Positions 46,895-59,390 of a stretch of DNA of 64,000 nucleotides are shown here, piece after piece. The DNA is taken from positions 18,166,501 through 18,230,500 of the forward strand of contig SMMW01000001.1 in the NCBI GenBank assembly GCA_004794655.1, written 5' to 3'. Position numbers and translations under genes: made by a program. The notes under the pieces are model-generated. The model was not told the DNA's origin, did no database searches, and saw nothing but the letters and a program-made list of their open reading frames with translations. Each line of letters opens with the position of its first letter. Positions within the stretch are counted from its first letter, which is position 1. The DNA is from Marisa cornuarietis. Its lineage: Eukaryota > Mollusca > Gastropoda > Architaenioglossa > Ampullariidae.

Positions 46895-47104
46895 TAAGGC
46901 AGACATTCACTTGCGTCAACGAACTATCATTTGGACAGGAGTCTGGTGAACCATGTGTGCCAGCCAACCGACAGGACTCACTGGGGAGGCACCGACGACA
47001 CTTAATAAAAGCTGGTTCGGTCATTAGCAGCAGCCGTACTCCCCATCGGTTAAATACGTAGTGGGAACATAGAAAATGTGCCGCTAGAGCCAAACCCCAC
47101 CATC

Positions 47105-47114
47105 AATAAATAAA

Positions 47115-47145
<31 letters not shown>

Positions 47146-47150
47146 AAATG
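47105..47150. repeat. (AAAT)n microsatellite
   Basis: About 11 AAAT units. Confidence 0.9.
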
Positions 47151-47878
47151 AAAACGTAGGAACGAGCCTCGGGCGCTTCACGACTATATATAACTTCGTG
47201 GGCGTAAGACCCACGAGTGCAACTTGCAGTTCGCAGATGACAAGAAATTTGTGACAGAAAGCAACAGGAAACTTCAAGACATAAAACTCCTGGCAGTGAG
47301 CAACAAGCAGATTCAATACATCACTGTCATCAATCACCGACTAAGGGAAATTGGAGGCCGTTTGTGAAGTAAGGCCCAGACCTAACTACAACAACATCAC
47401 AGTCAGCCACTGAAGGCGACAGCAAATCGGAAATCTGCTACAACGAATGAATGTAAAAAGTTAGTATATCGAAGTAACTAGGGGAAGCCTTATTCAAAAT
47501 GGTAGAAATCCGAAGGATGACAGCAAAAATGGTCAGTATGAAAAAAGACTCTGACACAATAGCATGACGGTCCGTTTTGCTGGAAGATACAAACTGTTGT
47601 TGCTAATTATAGATTCCTGTCTTTTTGTTACGAGGGAACTCTGCTTGCCCATAAAAAGAAAATAATCTGAGAATATGCGAGCAAATGACCGCAGATTTTC
47701 ACTAACTTTCCAAAATGAAACACAAGATGAGCAAATGTATATGTCCGCCTCCTAGGTGAGCGCTCAAAGTCCCTTCAACTTTGTCTGGTTGGATTGTGAC
47801 CCGTCACAGCACTCAACAGAGGACCATCCTGAGGTTGAACCTTTGCAAGGAAGAAGTGAACAGATTGAACAACGTGAG

Positions 47879-48275
47879 AACTACTTGCTTCTGAACAGCA
47901 AGACTTGTATGAGGCACTGTGTCATCTATAGTGTTTCCTATTTTTCCAGCAGCAAATGCAGGTCAGATTTATTTGTTCATTTAATTAGCATTTTTTCTGC
48001 CAAACAATATGTGTGGGCCACAAATACAGATCAGATCGCGAGACTTTCATTTCGTTAATTTCTTTTGTTTATTTTTTGTTTACTGCTGAAGACCTGCTTG
48101 AGGTGCTTTCTCAAAAGTCAATTTGGTAACAAGTGTGGTCAGGCGTATTTATTTATTTATTTATTTTAAGAACTACTTGCTTCTGCACAGCAAGATTTGT
48201 ATGGGACACTTTGTCATCTAAAGAACTTCCCCTTCTTCCAGCAGCAAGAACAGGTCAGACAGATTTATTTCTTTA
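47879..48275. repeat. Imperfect tandem duplication, spacing about 290 bp
   Basis: GAACTACTTGCTTCTG-ACAGCAAGA-TTGTATG-G-CAC occurs at about 47877 and 48169. Both are followed by TGTCATCTA and, 40 bases on, CCAGCAGCAA...CAGGTCAGA. No coding potential is conserved between the two. Confidence 0.8.
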
Positions 48276-48806
48276 GCTCTACTGTTGCGAAACGAACTGT
48301 ATGAGGAACATTTTGTAGGATGCAGCCATCTATTGTATTTTCCCCAACAAACACATGCTGAGCGTATTTTTTTCTTTTTATGTGTATTATTTATTATAGG
48401 ACTCCAGCTAGCAATAAAATTCGTAAATGTTTCAATTATACCTATAAAGGGGTTGTTTAGGGTAAAGTTTTAGCCAACGATCCAGGAACAAGTCGTGGCC
48501 CTGGGCTAGCTTAAGAAATTCAAGGACAAAGGTCTTTAGTTATAATAAAGTGACAAAGACTCCCTAATGTAAAGTAAGATAAAGCAGTATCTGTACACCG
48601 CTTCGGAACTTCAGAGACGAGACTATTGTGTCTACTTCCCCCCTCTTTGCCATGGCAACGTTTCATTTTTAATCTTTATTAAATGTTCTTTGTATCTATG
48701 GGTAATTTTAAACCTAAATGATGTCTGCGCGGTATCCACAAAACTACAAAATCATTAGCAGCTGCGTGGATCCGGGGACCTATAAGCAAATCAATGACAG
48801 AAACTA

Positions 48807-50518
48807 TTATTCAGATTGTACATGACTTTTGGTACTAATAATAACAGAGTTTGATATTTCTGCAGTCTTAAGACATAGACACAAAGTTTTTAGCTCGTGA
48901 CGAAATCGCGACGACATCTTCACATAGACGAGGAAGTTAATGGAAGAGTAAACCATGAAAGGAAGGTAAAAGAGAACATGTGTTGCCTGGAACAAATTGC
49001 CATATTTGCCATCTGAACGGAAGTCTGGGACAGCAAATCGCACGAGCGCCAAGATGACAGCAGGAGTTGTGCAGGTGATGTAGATGGATGACACTGCCAC
49101 CAGCATCCGTATCAACACCGCCTGACCCCTTAGGTAGGAACTGTCAGAATTAAGAAAAAGACAGGACATTAGTAGTCAAAGGAATACTACTCCAGGACAT
49201 TATTTACGCGTAAAGACTAAGTTTGGTTTAAAATGACAGTAAAAGATGTTTGTGCTCAGAGTTTCAGGTGTTTCAAGAAGCCGCTTACATACAAATGAAT
49301 GTAAAGTAGAGCTCTGTGTAAATCCAAAATCATAAGCGGAAATATTTCAGAAAGTCCGTATGTTTTAGTGAAGCCTAAGATTTTTGTTTCCTTGCCTTTC
49401 TTTTTTCAATTCATTTCTGACGGTTTGTAATATTTATACTGGTGTCTTCAAATATTTGAGATCTGTTTAAACATATTATATTTACATGATTATTGAGACT
49501 TATCTTGACCTATTAAAACATTTGATTTTGAGCAGTACCACGATAATTTAAAAGCCATTATATACGTTACAGCAACAGTAATGCAACATGTATGCTAAAA
49601 TGATACCTCATCTATATTCTCTGTATAGGGCAAAAGCAGGTAGTCAATACATGAAAGAATAGACAACGAAAATCGCTCAGTAGACAAGTGCGATTTATTA
49701 TTCAATATTATCAAATAATATTAACAATGTTCTTCAAACATTACCTGAACCTACCTGGCAGTGGTCTTTCTCCAGGCTATGGCACTGCGAAGTGCTATCA
49801 CAGTAATTACTGTGCTCAGAAACACAACTATAAAACGTAAAAAAGTAATAAGAGGCAGAACAATGTTTTCGATTATATTAAAAACAGGATAAGTTAAATA
49901 CAGCTCAGTAGTCTTGAGAGTGAAAATATTCTCTCCAGTGATGACATCTTTGACGACGACTATATTGTCCTTTATAAAGTAGACGCTACACAAAAGCTGT
50001 ATGACGATGAAAGTCACTAAGAGAATGATGGCCATCGTCTTGGTGCTGATGACTGACGAGGATTTCATGGGAAACATGACACACACGCACCTCTCTACGG
50101 CGATGATCATCGTCAGACAACCGGACAAGTGACCAAAACTATAAACAAAACATAAGCCGTATTTTAGGAAAAACCATTTCCAGAAATCTTTTCGATCAGG
50201 AAAAGCAATTCCTACATAGCAGTATGCGGCCCTTAATGCACTTGATGCGAGGTACATGAAGTCGACGAACGCGAGGCAAAAAATATAGAAATTCATTCGA
50301 TCTCGCAGTCCCTGGCGATAAAAAATAATCAAAATTAAAAGGTTTGGTGGACCTCCGATTAAAAAGAAAGAGTTTGTGAAACCACAGACTGCTATTTTCT
50401 CAATAACTTTCATTTCCTGATAACTCAATACATCACGAGAAAATTTAAGATCAAAATTGTTGCTTGCTGCTACTGTCACAAACATATCCGATGTATCGTT
50501 TGATTCGTTATAAAACAT
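48807..50518 (-). CDS. Chemosensory-receptor-like class A GPCR, CR6 (2 exons)
   Basis: Exon 1 is 50518-49755 (CCAG/GTAGGTTCA) and exon 2 is 49140-48807 (TCTGACAG/T); the 614-bp intron is phase 2 and the product is 365 aa. The N-terminus has sequons N-E-S and N-D-T. Variants: G-G-P-P-N-L-L in TM1 and R-M-N-F-Y-I-F in TM2, where siblings have R-M-N-L-C-L-F. E-R-C-V-C-V-M-F-P follows TM3. The loop-2 signature is D-V-I-T-G and T-E-L-Y. TM5 is P-L-I-T-F-L, TM6 C-T-T-P, TM7 N-F-L-V-Y. It shares the S-S-S-V-I-S-T-K block after TM3 with CR4 and CR8 although the rest is not closest to them. Intact frame. Confidence 0.88.
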
Positions 50519-50900
50519 TTCGTCAACTTTTAAAACAGAGGATCTTTAGTTGTTTCAAACGGAAAGACAACTGAATGATTATGCTGAGAAATGTTTGTTC
50601 AGGACGGTATTGCCATCTGGAGAAGAGTTCATTTTATTTCAAGGAGTTCAACTATAATATGATGCGGATCTCTTTCTCTCTCTTTTAGAAACACCACAAT
50701 TGATATTTAATTAAAATAGCTGCGGGCTCATGTGGGGGAGGTGATTAAATAAGAGGGAGAGAGAATATCAATGTATTGAGTAGACAGTCAGCCCTTTGCA
50801 AGGAGGCAAAAATAATGCATTTGACTAAAACCACGTATCGCACGTTACTGGGACACACGGACTACACACGGGTATGTGTGAAAAAGAGCAAGAGATAAAA

Positions 50901-50901
<1 letters not shown>

Positions 50902-50953
<52 letters not shown>
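50902..50953. repeat. (TG)n microsatellite upstream of CR6
   Basis: About 25 perfect units, 385 bp upstream of the start codon. Confidence 0.95.
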
Positions 50954-50957
<4 letters not shown>

Positions 50958-52404
50958 CGCTTATTTCTTCGGATGTTACACAAATAATATTAAACAACAG
51001 AATAAAACAAATTCCATCGATAACTAAATTAGGGTGAAAACTGCAAGATAGAGTTTACGTTTCAGGGGAAGAAGAAGAAAAATAGAATAAAAAATCTTAT
51101 TGTCTTCGTGTGCTGCATGTGTGTTATAATCATGACTACCATGAAGACGAAACAGGTTTATTCGTAATTATATTCTTTATTTCATTCCCTTCACTAATTT
51201 AAATTCAGAAAATACACAAATGTTCAATAAGAAAATCTTTTTTCGTTTTTTTGTGATTAATGGAAATAATATTCTGCAGTCTTTACAACGCACATTTATT
51301 CGACAATAAAAGATCTTTTTAAGCGTAACAAGGAAAAGAAATTGTTTCGCCAGAATGAATCTGATAGTTACATAGGGAAGAGAAGACACAAAAGGACAGG
51401 CAGGCAGGCAGACAAGAGAAAGAAAAAAATAACACGAAAGGAGAGAAAGATGAAGACTATGAGGCTAATAGACGTCTTTAAAATAAAATGGTAGAATTAA
51501 CATCAAGTAGAAGATACTAGTAGCATAGTCGTGTATATTTCGACAAAAATATAAGGCAATAAGTTAAAGACATACCTTCATGACCCTTCTACCATTTCTT
51601 GTCACTACTTCTTTTACAAGTAAAATATATTAATGAGACAATAAAACGGTATCTTGTAACAGTAGTAGGAAATAAGGTCAGAACGGGAAGCATTAATGAG
51701 CAAATTGATAGGACTGAGCTGTACAAGCTGAGGAAACCAATATTGATGTTAACAGCATTTTTTGCCAAGACTTTCTTTTGTAGGTAGCTTTATTCTCATG
51801 ATATAAGCCGCTGTTTTCAAAGTTTTTGTGCACATTAGTGTTTTTTTCAGAGTACATGGAGCACTTAATATCCGCGTAACTTGTCTTTTCTATGCTTTTG
51901 AAAAATTCTTTTGGCTATATCTCAACCAGCGTTGAGGCTGACAAGCTTTCTATAAATGCATTAAAAAGGTTTGTAATTTTTCTTATTATTCGACTCGATA
52001 CTATTTAATATCTACTAGCTTTTGCAGCATCAGACATTTATATTTCTCTCTTGGTTCTGCTGCTCTTAGTTGCCTGTGGCAACTAATGATTTTCAATACC
52101 ATGTTAGATCAGCTCCTCCTGACCGGACCGTGATGAGGGTCTTAGTTACATTCAGCGATCGAGAAAAAAAAAAAGTTACATTCGATTCGGAGCCCCTAGG
52201 TGCCGCTCAGCCCCGTCGTAGGCGAGCCAACATGCCCAAAGAGTGTCCGTTTCACGAATCTACGCCACTGACCACGATCGGACACCTTACTATTCAAAAC
52301 ACCCAACGTACATCCTGTCCTCTATTTCATTTTACCAAGCCAGAGCTTCTTTTGTTTTCCCGCCCACCTTTTTCCCTCCACTGTCCCTTCCCGACACTCT
52401 TTTG

Positions 52405-53260
52405 CTATTCCATATTTTGTTGTCTCGTCATTGCTGCCGTCGTGGCTATGATCATTTGATGAAAGTCTTCTGCACTGTCACCTTCGCTGGTTATGGTCGC
52501 TCCGAGATATTTGAAGGACTGAACCTCTTCTATTCGTTCGCCGTTCAAACGGACGTCGGACTTTTCGGGGCTGACTGTGTTCACCATTACCTTGCTCTTT
52601 TCCGTACTGATTTCCATGCTATATACCTTCGAGCATACTGCCAATTTATCTTTAGTGACTGTAGCTCTCCGTTGCTGCCACCAAGGAGATCAATGTCAGC
52701 AAAGCGGAGGTTGCTTAACGATCGAAACCGAGGTTTGATGGTCTCCTAACGTGCTGCTCATGATTTTCTCCAGAAAGATGTTTAGCAATACGGGAAAGAG
52801 CGGCAACCTTGGTGGACACCCACCGTGGTGGGGAAGGACTCCCCCGCTTGGTTTTTGAACAGAACGGAACTCCTGGACCCATCACAGAGAGCTTTGATGG
52901 TTTGGATCAGCCCTTCTTTCACGTAGAATGAACGCAACTTATTCCACAATCTTTCGTGCTAGACCCGATCGAATGCCTTTTTAAAATTGACAGTGATGGC
53001 GAAGAGCTTTACCATGATGGAGGTGCTTCTCGATAAGAGCTCTGAAGCTGAAGACGTGTTCTATCGTGCTGCGACCAGCCCGAAATCCTGCCTGCTCTTC
53101 AGCTAGTATGGTCTTCGTCGCTGCTATGAGACAGCGATGAAGCACCTTCAACATCACCTTGCTCGCATGACAAATGAGAGTGATCGTCCGATTGTTCTGG
53201 CACTGCTGAGTGTTGCCCTTCTTTGGTAAGGGCACCACCAGCGATTGGGTCCATTCCCGC
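52405..53260 (-). mobile_element. Degenerate non-LTR retrotransposon reverse transcriptase fragment
   Basis: 53238-52981 encodes P-L-P-K-K-G-N-T-Q-Q-C-Q-N-N-R-T-I and, further on, A-E-E-Q-A-G-F-R-A-G-R-S-T, the finger/palm motifs of LINE reverse transcriptases. Near 52690-52715 R-F-A-D-I-D-L-L matches the F-A-D-D catalytic box with one D and some sequence lost. 52644-52405 encodes M-E-I-S-T-E-K-S-K and F-K-Y-L-G-A-T-I-T-S-E, the thumb motif. The pieces lie in different frames, so it is inactive and 5'-truncated. The motifs resemble elements with an endonuclease-RT polyprotein common in molluscs; the clade was not determined. Confidence 0.85.
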
Positions 53261-55298
53261 GGCCACTTTTAGCCCCGCAGATTTTCCGACACAAACTTTA
53301 GGGAGAACAGATTAAGACAGAATAATAAAGAGAGAATCTAAAAGAAGTACATTCATATAAACAATACAAAAGGATGTAATAACGCAAATGAAAAACGAAC
53401 CTCAAGTGTAGAATAAAAGAACATTGCAAAATTAGAATTTACAACCAGTAAAGTACGAATAATGTATAATATGCATGAGTTCCTTGGCAGTATTTTCGCA
53501 ATCAACAGCAAGGAATAATTTCCCCCACAACATTTAAGCGGTGTGCAGTTTAACCCCCCCCCCCATCTCTTTCCCCCACCGTGTTTTAGCTTGGAAGGGT
53601 GGTGGGGTTACCCGACTTACAAAAAAGTCGGAAACACTTTAGTCCCAATGTTTCCAGAAGAACGTACGACGTAGTGCTATGCACTCGTGAATTCACAAAC
53701 ACATCACGAGGACAAACAACTATACCCAAATGATAACGCTTCAAGATGCTAAAACATTCTGGAGTAAAATAAATAAGTCTAACACATCATTGGGTTGTAT
53801 AGAACTGTTTTTTTATTGAGCTACCACAACACATAAAATTTTGGGAATTTCAGTAGAAAGCGGAGATCTTGGTTGAAAACCTGACGGTTTTATAATTTTT
53901 GCTACGCACTTAAATAGCTGAGAAACAGTCGAGGGTAGAAATACTATTCTTCTAAATGTCAGGCTACATATAATCAGTGGCGTTCGAAATAAATTACATT
54001 TTTAAATGAGGAAAAATACGCGATCATTTCCTAGGAAACTGAAAGAAGTTGTAGTTTATTACAGATTTTCCAGCACGATCCACGTTCAGCTTAATTCAGA
54101 TTATTTCAACCCACCTCAGTCAAGTTCAGTTGAGTTCTGTTTAGTTCTGTTCAACTGAGTTTAGTTTTATTCTATGCCTTTTACTAGGCGTATACGAGCC
54201 GTGCCTGACGAGTTACAGCCGGCCAGCCGCCTCAGTCGTGGATCCCTGCCTACCGAGTGTCAACAGGCTAACTTTTGTTAATTTTTTACACGCATAAAAC
54301 GTGTTGTTTTGGAAAACAATTAATGCAGACGATAGTTCATTCAATTTTCTATCGAGTGATCTTTTTATGTCGTAGTTTTTACGTTTGACAGTAATTTTCT
54401 GCGTTTTCCCACGGTACCTGTCTTTCTGTTTGGAAAATGCCTACCAAATACCTGGGGTAGAAAGTTTGACCAGCAGCTTTAAAACTTTATATTTATTAAC
54501 ATACAGTAAAGACAACCATTTGTAATACACCGTTTTAAAGAGAATTTTTAAAACATTCACTTAGTTTTCATTTTAGTATCTTAAAGTACCTATGTATCAG
54601 AGGTTTTGTCTTCGAGTACTAAAGTCAAATGAAAGATTACGACTGTACGCGTTTTAGAAATCTTGAACGTCAGTTTAAGAAATTAACAACAAAAAAAATT
54701 ATTTACACAATATATACAGACATAAAGTACCAAACCAACATATGTTTTATTAGAATATACATTTGAATTCAAATTTTACTTACTATTTTCTTCTCTTTTG
54801 CGGTTGTTGAAGTGAGTGACCACACGTACTTCGACTCCTCTAAAATGGCGCTTTTTTTCCTTTGTTAGACTTCGTAAACTTTTGATTGGCTGCCAGTTCC
54901 AGGTAGAGAATCATGTTGGATTGTTAAATAAATGCTTGTTAAATAAATGAAAAAAAGATTTATCCAGAAATTCTTCTAAAGTTTGGGACTAACTTGCTCA
55001 CTAATAATTTTAAATGATCTGGCTAGGATACACGCCAACCGACCAGAGCTACATACTGTCTGTAAGATTAGATTTTAGCGCCCTGGCTGTCACAGTTTAC
55101 AAGCTGTGTGGTAGTTTAATTACCGACTTCTTGTTAACACATTTGGTGGCAAACGTAAAGGCGTGGACTGATCTTTCTATGCACTACCTGCTCACTACCG
55201 CTCTTTCTTGAAGTGTTTGATGATGGAAAACCGCTGCGTCTCACCTGCGCCACTTGACGATCGGTACAAGTCTAACTGGAGACAAAATGGAAAAGATG

Positions 55299-55354
<56 letters not shown>
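55299..55354. repeat. (GAT)n microsatellite
   Basis: About 18 perfect units. Confidence 0.95.
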
Positions 55355-55358
<4 letters not shown>

Positions 55359-55586
55359 CATTTTATGTAATCTTTACATATAAAATAGCCTTCCTATCTA
55401 CACGTCAAAAGACAATAAAATGTTAAACTATCTTGGCATATCAAAGCTGATCCTACCAAAATAATCTAAAAAGCAAAGCAAAAACTAAATAAATAAATAA
55501 ATAAAATAAATTAAAAACAATAAAAACAAAAGCCAGTACATGTCCCACGAAACGGTAAACAAATCCTCAAAAACATAATGTCGGTT

Positions 55587-57459
55587 TTACGTGCCTCGTG
55601 ACACAACAGATTTTGATATGTCTGCAGTCTTCTTAAAGAAAAAATTTTGTAGCTCGTCACGAAACCTTGAGGACATCTTGACATAAACGAAGAAGTTGGC
55701 TGAAGAGTTTATTAAGGAAGGAAGATGACAAATATAATGCGTAGCCAGGAATAAATTACTATAACGACCGTCTGCACGGAACTCTAAGAAAACAAATCCT
55801 GCCAGCGCCAACATCATAGTAGGAGTTGTGCACAGGATGTAAATAGATGACACCACCACCAGCATCCTCATCAACACCGTTTGACCCTTTAGGTGCGAGC
55901 TGCCGAGGTAAAGCAAAACACATATGACATATTAGAAATGTTGCCCTGAATTATTTTGTAAGAATTGTATTATGACACATTTGGGTGTTTTGAAATTATA
56001 ATTTTTTTAACTGCATGCAAAATTAGTCTTTCTGCTACAGTAGACCAACTCGTTTTAGCTCAGTTAGAACGCCGTTATCAAAGTTATCAAAGAAACTTTT
56101 TAGCATGACATTTTGAAAAAATCGTGATGTAATCAGTTGAAATTACTAGACCACCTCTCCAACGAATATAATGAATCTGCTTATCGAGTGTTTCTACGCC
56201 CACCTTTAATATGTAATCCAAATACTTACTGCCTAAAGTCATTTGAAACTCGGCTAATGGTCTGCTGATTATAGTTTAGCGTCAATTAAGCTACCAAGAT
56301 GGCGTCTGACACTGCTTCAGCTACGGTATACTTCTTGGTCTCGGGAATCAAAAAACCATCTATACTTTGCAGAAGACCATACTCATCAGAGAAAGGGAGG
56401 CAACTTCTGTTTTTATCTGCCCAAAATATGTTTTCGTTCAATAACTACTTTGAAAACGGTGGATTAAAGCTAATCGATAAGAATTGAAACATATAAAAGA
56501 AAAAAAAACCTGCACCCTAAACACACCTACAAGTCAGTCAGATAAGGGAAAGGGACGTAATCGATCCAAATGAGACTGAAATGACGGACAGACAAGTAGA
56601 GTAGTTTGCTGTGCTAAGACGGTTAATGACTCCACAATTATTTTAAACGCTGCCTCCTTTTGAAAACAGAAAACATTTCCTGTACCTACCTAGCAGTTGA
56701 CATTCTCCAGGTCATGGCACTACGCAGTCTCACCACAGTAATGGTTGTGGCGATGAAAACGACGATAAAATTCAAGAAAGCATTAAAAGATAAAACAACG
56801 TTTTCGACAATGCTAAAAACTATGTGATTTTGGTAGAGTTCAGTGATGCTGAAAGTAATTATATTTTCTCCAGTAGTGTTATCTATCACGACTGTCATCT
56901 GGTCCTTTATGATGTAGACGCTACACAAAAGCTGTATGACGATGAAAGTCACTAAGAGAATGATGGCCATGGTCTTTGTACTGATGAGTGTGGCGACCTT
57001 CATGGGAAACATGACACACACGCACCGCTCTACGGCGATGATCATCGACAGACACCCAGACAAGTGTCCAAAACTAAACATAAAATTCATGCCATGTTTT
57101 ATGAACAAGAGTTTCCAGAACACTTGCTGATCTGGATAAGCGATGCCTATAAAACAGTAGGAAGCCATTATAAACAATGTCATGATATACATGACATCAA
57201 CGAAAGCGAGACAGAAGAGACAGAGGTTCATCCGATCTCGCAGTCCTTGACGGTAAAATAATATCATGCAAAGAAGATTTACTGGGCCTCCGACTATAAA
57301 GAAAGCGTTATCAAAACCGCAAACTGTTATTTTCTCAATGATTTCAACTGACTGATAACTCAACATATCACCAGGTGTTGTAATAAACTTCTGATAAAAG
57401 CAGTTAGCCTGTGTCACTAACATCATTTTTGTTGTACCGTTAGACCCGTAACAGTTCAT
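55587..57459 (-). CDS. Chemosensory-receptor-like class A GPCR, CR7 (2 exons)
   Basis: Exon 1 is 57459-56690 (GCTAG/GTAGGTACA) and exon 2 is 55899-55587 (CTCGGCAG/C); the 790-bp intron is phase 2 and the product is 360 aa. N-terminus M-N-C-Y-G-S-N-G-T with sequon N-G-T. TM1 has G-G-P-V-N-L-L, TM2 A-F-V-D, then E-R-C-V-C-V-M-F-P. Loop 2 has D-N-T-T-G and T-E-L-Y, TM6 C-T-T-P, TM7 N-F-F-V-Y. The C-tail is shorter and unusual: the L-C-L-C cysteines seen in siblings (likely palmitoylation sites) are replaced by F-F-F-K-K. Intact frame. Confidence 0.88.
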
Positions 57460-57639
57460 CTCGTCAGACCTTTGTTACCATGCTTTCAAACAGACAGGTA
57501 ACTAAACAGTTTTTCAGAACTCGTTTCCTGACCTGATGTGCTTATATCGGTCTGGAAAGTTGTGTTATAAACACACTGATCTCTCCTGTTATTTTGACAT
57601 TCATGGCTTAATTCTTATGTTACTTCAAGCGCGCGCACA

Positions 57640-57650
57640 CGTACGTGTGT

Positions 57651-57690
<40 letters not shown>
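57640..57690. repeat. (TG)n microsatellite upstream of CR7
   Basis: About 23 units with one TATG interruption, 180 bp upstream of the start codon. Confidence 0.95.
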
Positions 57691-59184
57691 CTGTTTGCGT
57701 GCGTCTAGGGGTGAACATATGTTTATGTCAGTGTAGGTTTGCCGTCTTGGTATGTGATAATTAATTTTTATGGTGCACAAAATGGAAAGGTTAGCAAACG
57801 AGTGGCTTAAGAAAATAATAATAAAAAAAAATCACTGCTGAAATAATGAGCTTTCCAAATGTAGTATACATTTAAATCAACAAACTCGATTAATAACAAA
57901 CGTAAAGAAGAAAACTGGAAAAATATCTTGTAAAATTATTTTTTAAGCATTTCATAAATATTGCTGGCACCGGGGCTAGTTGGATTGTGTGCATTTTCTT
58001 TTTTGCGCTACATAAGAAAAAACAGACTGCCAGTAATTTTAAATTATTTTAAATTATTATTCTTAATTTATTTTACATATTTTGTTTTAACTTTGTTTAA
58101 CTTACTTTAGAAAATGCGTGTATGCATATTAATTAATAAAATTTAAAACTATTTTGTATATTTTAATTTTATACAGGTAATGTTATTATAAATTAAGAAT
58201 GTCGTCTGAGACAGGAGTCAGATGGTAAACAGTCAAGTAAGTAACAGATGGAGGTTAGTCAAACTGGAGTTTGTAAATAATACAAGAGAGGAGGAGAACG
58301 TTTGATTTTAATTAGTGGCTGAAAGAGATGGACAGAAAGAGAAATAACAGAAATAAACTTGAACATTGCCACCATTACTACTTTTGTAATTGAAGTAAAT
58401 ATATCAACGAGGTTTCTCTAAGGCAAAAATGCATAAAAGAGAAGGTAAAGAAGAAGAAAGAACAGGTATTGATTTCACTCCAGGCACAAAACTTGAATTA
58501 GTTTGTCCTATCAGTCAATAGGGGAGCAGCATAGGAGAGCCAGAATCAGTCCACTGACTATAGGTAATAGCTTATATGACATTATGACAAAACAAACATG
58601 TTTACTTTGATAAGAAAGAAACATACTTCGTTAGAAATGTCTATTTTTCATATGATTATGTTTCCATAATTCTCTATGTACCTTTGAAAATAATGTATCT
58701 CGTAGATTAGCAGAAACACAATCTTTTCTGCTGCTTGTGTTGCTAAGTCGGTGTCATTTCCCTAAGAAGTGGAGATTATCAGGACTTTACTTGTGACTAA
58801 AAATAATATTACTTTATAATATTTTAATTTGTAGAACCTTCTGGGGTCGAGATCAGTGCATTATAGTAGAAAAGTAGAAAAAAAATCAACATCTGACCTA
58901 ACGACGAGAATAAACAACTGCACAAGAGCAACACAGTGGACAACGCAAACAAAGTGCACAAACAAATAATGGAAAGTCTAGTGAGCGAAAGAATTTGCTA
59001 AATTATAAATGGTATGTCCAAAAGAAGTTGATTTTGAAGCCAGACTTTAAATTTGGAACCCAATCACAAACAGTTTAAAGGGTTAGTGGCAAGGAATTCA
59101 AAACAGTGGAGAAATAAAACAACCGGTTTCTAAATTTATCATCGGGAGTTTTCAAAAATTTGTCATAAAAACAGTTCATGTCAC

Positions 59185-59235
59185 TAAATACAATCATTAT
59201 GATGTATCATTAGACCTTTTTACAACTATTTGTTG
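59185..59235 (-). pseudogene. Possible relic of a receptor start region
   Basis: TGATGTATCATTAGACCTTTTTACAACTAT resembles the first codons of CR4 (CGACGTATCGTTAGACCCGTTACAACTCAT). The start codon is lost (ATA) and the frame shifted. No exon body follows to the left. Confidence 0.35.
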
Positions 59236-59312
59236 AAATTTTCGCAGTAGGTGGTTAAGAATAGCGCAATATCCCCTACACAAGCCTACTCAATGTGCTT
59301 TAAACAATACAA

Positions 59313-59382
<70 letters not shown>

Positions 59383-59390
59383 CATATACA
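59313..59390. repeat. (CA)n(TA)n microsatellite
   Basis: About 29 CA units then TA-rich sequence. It lies just upstream (to the right) of the start-codon relic at 59.2 kb, in the same relation as in intact genes. Confidence 0.95.

Larger units (their letters stand above)
42512..48806. other. Intergenic DNA between CR5 and CR6
   Basis: Contains a TG repeat, two SINEs (45690-45965; 46718-46894), an AAAT repeat and a tandem duplication near 48 kb. 43000-45680 is AT-rich with purine-rich patches; no gene seen. Around 47210-47320 a plus-strand frame includes L-Q-F-A-D-D-K, reminiscent of a reverse transcriptase active site, but it is too short to call. Confidence 0.5.
50519..55586. other. Intergenic DNA between CR6 and CR7
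   Basis: Contains a TG repeat, a LINE reverse-transcriptase remnant (52405-53260) and a GAT repeat. 53270-55290 shows no gene. Confidence 0.5.

Noticed and set aside
47210..47340. Possible reverse-transcriptase active-site motif (F-A-D-D)
   Set aside because: Only about 40 codons with no flanking RT motifs; kept as a remark in the gap entry.
52070..52749. Plus-strand ORFs of 129 and 168 aa
   Set aside because: They lie largely antisense to the LINE reverse-transcriptase remnant, which explains the openness.
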